In this document: positions 47,801-51,162 of the stretch, piece by piece | How the letters are laid out: each line of letters begins with the position of its first letter | Numbering within the stretch: position 1 is the first letter of the stretch | From: an uncultured bacterium | GTDB lineage: Bacteria > Verrucomicrobiota > Lentisphaeria > Victivallales > UBA1829 | Reading direction: 5' to 3' | Length of the DNA: 51,162 nucleotides | Assembly: GCA_902802585.1 (NCBI GenBank) | Contig: CADCMR010000020.1 | Coordinates: 1 to 51,162 of the forward strand | Made by a program: the position numbers and the translations under genes | Notes under the pieces: model-generated | What the model saw: the letters and a program-made list of their open reading frames with translations, nothing else | The model's database searches: none | What the model was told of the DNA's origin: nothing

Positions 47801-50800
47801 TGTTGCTTGACGGGAAAGCTCCGGACGGGACCGTGGACTTCTCGTTCCGAGTCAGTTTGTACGATGACATCCGCTACTACCGTATGCAGGTCATGCTCGA
47901 CAGGAGCGACCCGAGCGGTTCCTCCGTGAACGGCATCGTGCAGGACGTGACCGAACTCACGCTGAACATGCTGAAACTGAAGGATACGCAGGCCCTGTGG
48001 GACGCCGCGATCAACGCGATGCCGATCATGTTCACGGTGAAGGATCTCGACAACGACTGCCGCTATCTGCTCTGCAACAACGCATTCTCGGACATCTTCA
48101 AATGCGCTCCGGATGAGATCACGGGCAAGACCGATCCGGAACTGTTCGACAATGATGGGAACCTGGAATTCTCAAACCGCATGAACAAGCTTGCCCAGAC
48201 TCTGCCTTTGAACGAAACGAGAGAGTTCGAGGAGGAGCTTCCTGTCTCGGACGGTCGTATGCGCTCGATCAGAACTGTGATTCGCGTGATTCAGGATACC
48301 AGCGGACGCAGAATCCTGCTCGCCGCGTCCAGCGACATTACCGAAATGGTCAGCGCGAAGCGCGCGGCGGAGGAAAACGCCGACCGCTTCCTCCTCACGC
48401 TCCGCTCCATCGGCGACGGCATCATCACGACGGATGCAAAGGGTGTCGTCACGATGATCAACCCGAACGCCGAGACTTTGCTCGGATGCAGACAGATCGA
48501 TGCGCTCGGCAAACCCCATACCGATTTCTTCCGCATCGTCCACGAACAGACCGGGAAGCCGGTCGTCTCGCCGCTTACGGAAGCCCTGCGGACTGGCGAG
48601 GTCACCGCCGGCGCGGATATGACCGACCTGGTTTCCGCCACGGGGCAGCGGTACCATATCGCGTCCAACGCGGCTCCGATCCATGCGCGGTCCGGCGAGA
48701 TCACGGGCGCCATCCTGGTGTTCCGCGATGTCACGGACGAACGGAACAAGCGCGAAGAACTCCACCGGGCTATGATCAGTCTGGAAAATGCTTCCAACAT
48801 GGCGCGTCTGGCGTCGTTCCGTTACGAGCTCAAAACCCGCAAGCGCTCCGGCTCCAGCCTCCTCTACTCCATCTGGCCGAACGACGAAAACGGCGAACCG
48901 CTGGACTTCAAGGACTGGGTCTATCCCGAAGATATTCCGCTTTTCACCCGCGAGGTGGAGAGAGAGGAACGCTCGCATAAACAAGGCGAGACCGCCACGT
49001 TCTCGTTCCGTATCGGCCAGACGTCCAGCCTGCGCTACATCCGCGCGCTGGTCACGCTCGACCTGAGCAATCCGGACGAACCGGCGGTGACCGGTATCCT
49101 GCAGGATGTCACAGAGCTGACGTTGAGCATGATGAAACTGAAGGAGACGCAGTCGCTGTGGGACGCCGCGATCAACGCCATCCCGATCATGTTCACCGTG
49201 AAGGAGGTCGACCACGACTTCCGCTATCTGCTCTGCAACAACGCTTTCGCGAACATCTTCAACCATACCCCGGACGAGATCATCGGAAAGAGCGATCCGG
49301 AAATCTTCGAGAACGAAGCGATCCTGGATTTCGCCAGGCGCATGAACAACCCGGCGCAGGAAGTGAATGCCACGGTGGACTTCGAGGAGGAGCTCCCTGT
49401 CGGAGGCGGACATCAGCATCTCCGGTTCATCAAGACCGTCACGCGCGTGATCCAGGACACCAGCGGGCGCAAACTCCTGCTCGCGGCGTCCAGCGACGTC
49501 ACCGACATGCAGAAACTGCTCACCATTGAGCGCATCAACACGGAAATGCTGTCCCGCTTCAACCGTGAGCAGGCATTCGACAGCGTGCTGGACAGCATTG
49601 CCGAAATCCTCCGCAAGGAACTCGGCTGCGCCCGCATTGTGGTCGTGCACAAGGAGAATGGCGCATTCGCCGTCTACCGCCAGTGGCATTACGACGGCCT
49701 CAATCCGATCGGGGCCGGCCGGGCGGGGATCATCCTCGGCAAGCTCGACTGGGAAAAGCGCGTCCGGAAAACGCCCCAGGGGGCGATCGTCCGCATCGAC
49801 GAGCTGCAATCCATCGCCGAAGCCGGCGACCTGGTACTTGACAAGGGGGCGGGCACGACGGAATTCTCCATGATTTCCGTTCCGCTCTACGAAAAGAACC
49901 GGCTGGCTGGCGGCGTCTTCCTGTCGTTCCTCCAGGACCGCAGGGACTTCACCAGCCTCGACGAAGCCATCCTGATCAGCTGCGGCAACATCGTGGCGCT
50001 TGCCAAACATCGCGAGCGCAACCAGCAGGCCATCCGCCAGGCCATGCTCGAAAACCAGCTGATCCTCGACAACATCGACGTCCCGATCTGGCTGTTCAAC
50101 ACCGACAACGTGCTCATCCGCACGAACTCCGCTGTCTCCAGGGTCGCTGGACGCCCGGGCGAGCTCCTCGACCCTGCCGAAAACGACCGCGTCTTCCGCG
50201 ATTTCTCGGCCAACATCAGGGATCCCGACGTCAGCATTGACGCACTGGTCCGCCGCACCTCGCGTCTCAAGAGCACCACGTATCTCGGTCAGGACTACAT
50301 CGTCGTGAACGACGGCGTCCGTGACGCCCAGGGCAATCTGCTGTACAACATGGTGTACGCCGTGGACGTGACCACCATGAACCAGCTCATCCAGAACCAG
50401 AAGTTCGGCAACGAGCTGCTTGAGGAAGTCATCAGCGAAGACGATTTCGATACCTGCATCCAGCGCACGCTCGAGAACGTCTGCAGGCTCCTCGGCGCCA
50501 GCCGCTGCTGCCTGCTCGAACATATCGAGGAAGGCACGAAGGCGCACTGCATCGCCGAATTCGTCGAGCCGACGCATCCGCACGCCGAATTCAGGGTGTT
50601 CAACCGCACGCTCAACCGTGTCCGAGGCATCCTGGAGAACACGGAAGACAAGCGCACGTTCGTCTGCAGCGACGTCCAGACCATCAACTGGTCGCGCATC
50701 GCGCCGGAGTGGGGGCAGGCGGCCCGCGTGCTCGACCTCCGTTCGATCTTCCTGTCAAACATCCTCCTGAACGGCGAGATCTGGGGTACCGTCGGATTCA

Positions 50801-51162
50801 ACTACGAAGGAACCGGCCATAAGTTCAGCGAAAACGATGTCACGATCCTGCGCGCCATGGCGCACATGATCGAGCTGATCCTCTCCAGAAAACGCGCCAA
50901 GGCGCTCATTATGGACGCGCTCGCCCGCGCCCAGGCGGCGGACAAGGCGAAGAGCTTCTTCATCGCCAGCGTCAGCCACGAAATCCGCACGCCGCTGAAC
51001 TCCGTCATCGGATTCGCCGAACTCCTCCGCGAGGGCGGCGTCTCCCAGAAACAGCAGAAGGAATACCTCGACGCCATTTCCTCCTCGGCGAACGCCCTGC
51101 TCATGCTCATCAACGACGTGCTCGACCTCTCGAAGCTCGAGGCGAACCAGATGCAGATCATC
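44857..51162 (+). CDS. Giant PAS/GAF sensor histidine kinase with an ABC-binding-protein-like sensor (3' end cut)
   Basis: The frame is open for 2102 codons from ATG 44857 to the window edge. An N-terminal signal/TM (7-24) precedes an extracytoplasmic domain (about 57-335: TILLLTSYPVADVVTSNFF, VVTLNHEAANVIM) like ABC transporter substrate-binding sensors. TM2 is at about 370-393. Then come PAS domains at about 403-510, 523-640 and 660-780, a triple-PAS unit at 789-1176 and its duplicate at 1177-1554, GAF (1560-1730), PAS (1732-1845), GAF (1851-2015) and the start of HisKA with His2041 in ASVSHEIRTPLNS. ATPase and any receiver lie beyond the window. Eight or more PAS modules imply several signals. 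GAGGA lies about 13 bases before the ATG, so the start is moderately sure. Confidence 0.93.
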   Translation, partial: MRQMRNLLARYLTVVLIFISSAVFSQAPVPETAPTTPDEQATPDEQATETPRPFQNNVKTILLLTSYPVADVVTSNFFDSFRKGIRELNLPIDCHVVELNATHKGNEDRVESTFARLEKSLNQGLYSIVVTLNHEAANVIMRNYDRFPRTLPVLFAGLGRMPADLKRQYPNSTGIGIADDTLGTVELGLKLFPEAQNLALVTDETTISEETRNEILSSCKLHFPQLDYKWINSLMSKQDIQKSLAALSPESLILFFPTHDYANGHNETVTAFVRNIGFDERFPCLVLDDTLFGNGAVAGCVIETEKLGREAARMTAQILNAGSAQRVQMKEIAPVRTVDYAKFNTYRDFSGRIPLGTKVINKPDTIWTRHWQTFLMIFVMVLAVAALQTVYFNWMRRRLRTSRNMLYSLPGRVMVLNRAESILFASWIKEGQREKAPKKLEQLIGIDYPKLSRAIHEVFQSGKQMTIEYNYEDVHRAISFALLEHDIFGQDAVICFSLDNTELQNARRQAERYSAQLKKNTRMWDILINFLPIHIFAKDVDNDFRYVFNNRTRCMFYGVGENELNDKTDFDFLPREVAEQRRREDEEFLKNPEGQMEANVDLKSWDGSVQHLRSIQRIFTDEDGTRLLLGTAINITELEEARIQMQQLNSKLQELLEQHSILLDNMPSFVMTKDVDDGFRIITCNDACLKFLNQPLQAVAGKTDHEVLFNSEDADAVHADDLHALEVLERRPEYHSTGRLRDRNGRIRIGNFYRKLIRTSDNHRILFTLFHDVTDLENAKREAEETADRFLLTLRSIGDGIITTDADGVVTLINPNAERMLGCKQSEVLGKPHTDFFHIVHEQTGKPVVSPLTEALRFGKVAMGTDLTDLVSATGQRYHIAANAAPIHSRSGGTTGAILVFRDVTDERNKREELHRAMVELEGASEMARLASFRYDFKVKKRSGSTRILNELWPVDEDGEALLEDHLVHPEDLPIFKQNMKLLLDGKAPDGTVDFSFRVSLYDDIRYYRMQVMLDRSDPSGSSVNGIVQDVTELTLNMLKLKDTQALWDAAINAMPIMFTVKDLDNDCRYLLCNNAFSDIFKCAPDEITGKTDPELFDNDGNLEFSNRMNKLAQTLPLNETREFEEELPVSDGRMRSIRTVIRVIQDTSGRRILLAASSDITEMVSAKRAAEENADRFLLTLRSIGDGIITTDAKGVVTMINPNAETLLGCRQIDALGKPHTDFFRIVHEQTGKPVVSPLTEALRTGEVTAGADMTDLVSATGQRYHIASNAAPIHARSGEITGAILVFRDVTDERNKREELHRAMISLENASNMARLASFRYELKTRKRSGSSLLYSIWPNDENGEPLDFKDWVYPEDIPLFTREVEREERSHKQGETATFSFRIGQTSSLRYIRALVTLDLSNPDEPAVTGILQDVTELTLSMMKLKETQSLWDAAINAIPIMFTVKEVDHDFRYLLCNNAFANIFNHTPDEIIGKSDPEIFENEAILDFARRMNNPAQEVNATVDFEEELPVGGGHQHLRFIKTVTRVIQDTSGRKLLLAASSDVTDMQKLLTIERINTEMLSRFNREQAFDSVLDSIAEILRKELGCARIVVVHKENGAFAVYRQWHYDGLNPIGAGRAGIILGKLDWEKRVRKTPQGAIVRIDELQSIAEAGDLVLDKGAGTTEFSMISVPLYEKNRLAGGVFLSFLQDRRDFTSLDEAILISCGNIVALAKHRERNQQAIRQAMLENQLILDNIDVPIWLFNTDNVLIRTNSAVSRVAGRPGELLDPAENDRVFRDFSANIRDPDVSIDALVRRTSRLKSTTYLGQDYIVVNDGVRDAQGNLLYNMVYAVDVTTMNQLIQNQKFGNELLEEVISEDDFDTCIQRTLENVCRLLGASRCCLLEHIEEGTKAHCIAEFVEPTHPHAEFRVFNRTLNRVRGILENTEDKRTFVCSDVQTINWSRIAPEWGQAARVLDLRSIFLSNILLNGEIWGTVGFNYEGTGHKFSENDVTILRAMAHMIELILSRKRAKALIMDALARAQAADKAKSFFIASVSHEIRTPLNSVIGFAELLREGGVSQKQQKEYLDAISSSANALLMLINDVLDLSKLEANQMQII
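47221..49518 (+). repeat. Intragenic tandem duplication of a triple-PAS unit
   Basis: Unit 1 (47221-48384) and unit 2 (48385-about 49518) repeat with a period of 1164 bases (388 codons). Each has PAS-A (DRFLLTLRSIGDGIITTDA), PAS-B (MARLASFRY) and PAS-C (WDAAINA-PIMFTVK). PAS-A is almost identical between units, including long runs such as HEQTGKPVVSPLTEALR. PAS-B is the most diverged. Confidence 0.9.

Noticed and set aside
45250..50583. Long minus-strand frames (45250-47763 and 48172-50583) opposite the giant kinase
   Set aside because: They are shadows of the 2102-codon plus-strand kinase, whose PAS, GAF and HisKA motifs are clear.

Overview
The window reads as one contiguous piece of a Gram-negative bacterial chromosome. 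Genes are GC-rich with strong G/C bias at third codon positions, and they are separated by distinctly AT-richer promoter regions. Lipoprotein signal peptides, a phosphoethanolamine-transferase-like enzyme, glycosyltransferases, GTP-type PEP carboxykinase, B12-dependent methionine synthesis, U32-like Fe-S proteins and a DUF362 ferredoxin protein suggest a strictly anaerobic or fermentative host-associated bacterium. A member of the PVC superphylum such as Lentisphaerota is my best guess, from gene content only and with low certainty. I see no rRNA, CRISPR array, phage or intact insertion sequence.

Layout. (1) 1-5.1 kb: an array of small exported proteins: an acidic C-terminal fragment, a Sel1-repeat lipoprotein, two small lipoproteins, an LA_2272-like repeat lipoprotein and a single-span membrane protein. 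Unrelated coding cores sit between repeated flanks. A SMI1/KNR4 plus FGE-like fusion gene follows. (2) 5.2-12.1 kb, minus strand: a six-gene operon of three paralogous U32-like Cys-rich proteins followed by three glycosyltransferases (GT2, GT4, GT2). (3) 12.3-20.5 kb: a hybrid histidine kinase, a cold-shock protein with a long leader, a SWIM/SNF2 helicase and tRNA-Lys(CTT). (4) 20.5-24.8 kb: MntP with an unusual Cys-rich insert, a TYW1-like radical SAM protein, a phosphoethanolamine-transferase-like protein and a PEGA-like lipoprotein. (5) 24.9-33.1 kb: a cobalamin/methionine block: MetH, a fused homocysteine methyltransferase/MTHFR, and BtuF-BtuC-BtuD for B12 uptake. (6) 33.1-42.9 kb: TyrRS, an XPB helicase with its Bax1-like (DUF790) nuclease partner behind a 35-codon leader ORF, phosphomanno/glucomutase, PEPCK and oligoendopeptidase F. 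(7) 42.9-51.2 kb: a RelB/DinJ antitoxin with a frameshifted YafQ-type toxin, a DUF362 ferredoxin protein, and the first 2102 codons of a giant PAS/GAF hybrid-type sensor kinase that runs off the window.

Working together: BtuFCD imports the cobalamin needed by MetH, and the MTHFR domain makes its methyl-folate. XPB and Bax1 are a known helicase-nuclease pair. PEPCK and phosphohexomutase serve central and cell-surface sugar metabolism, and the latter could feed the glycosyltransferases. Promoters across the window share one form: TTGNNN, a 16-17 bp spacer often containing TTTCCG, and an extended -10 like TGCTATATTAAA. The points most worth a second look are the U32-trio/glycosyltransferase operon, the cassette-like lipoprotein array, the MntP Cys insert, the yafQ frameshift, the MetH reactivation domain lacking its usual Arg, and the intragenic triple-PAS duplication.
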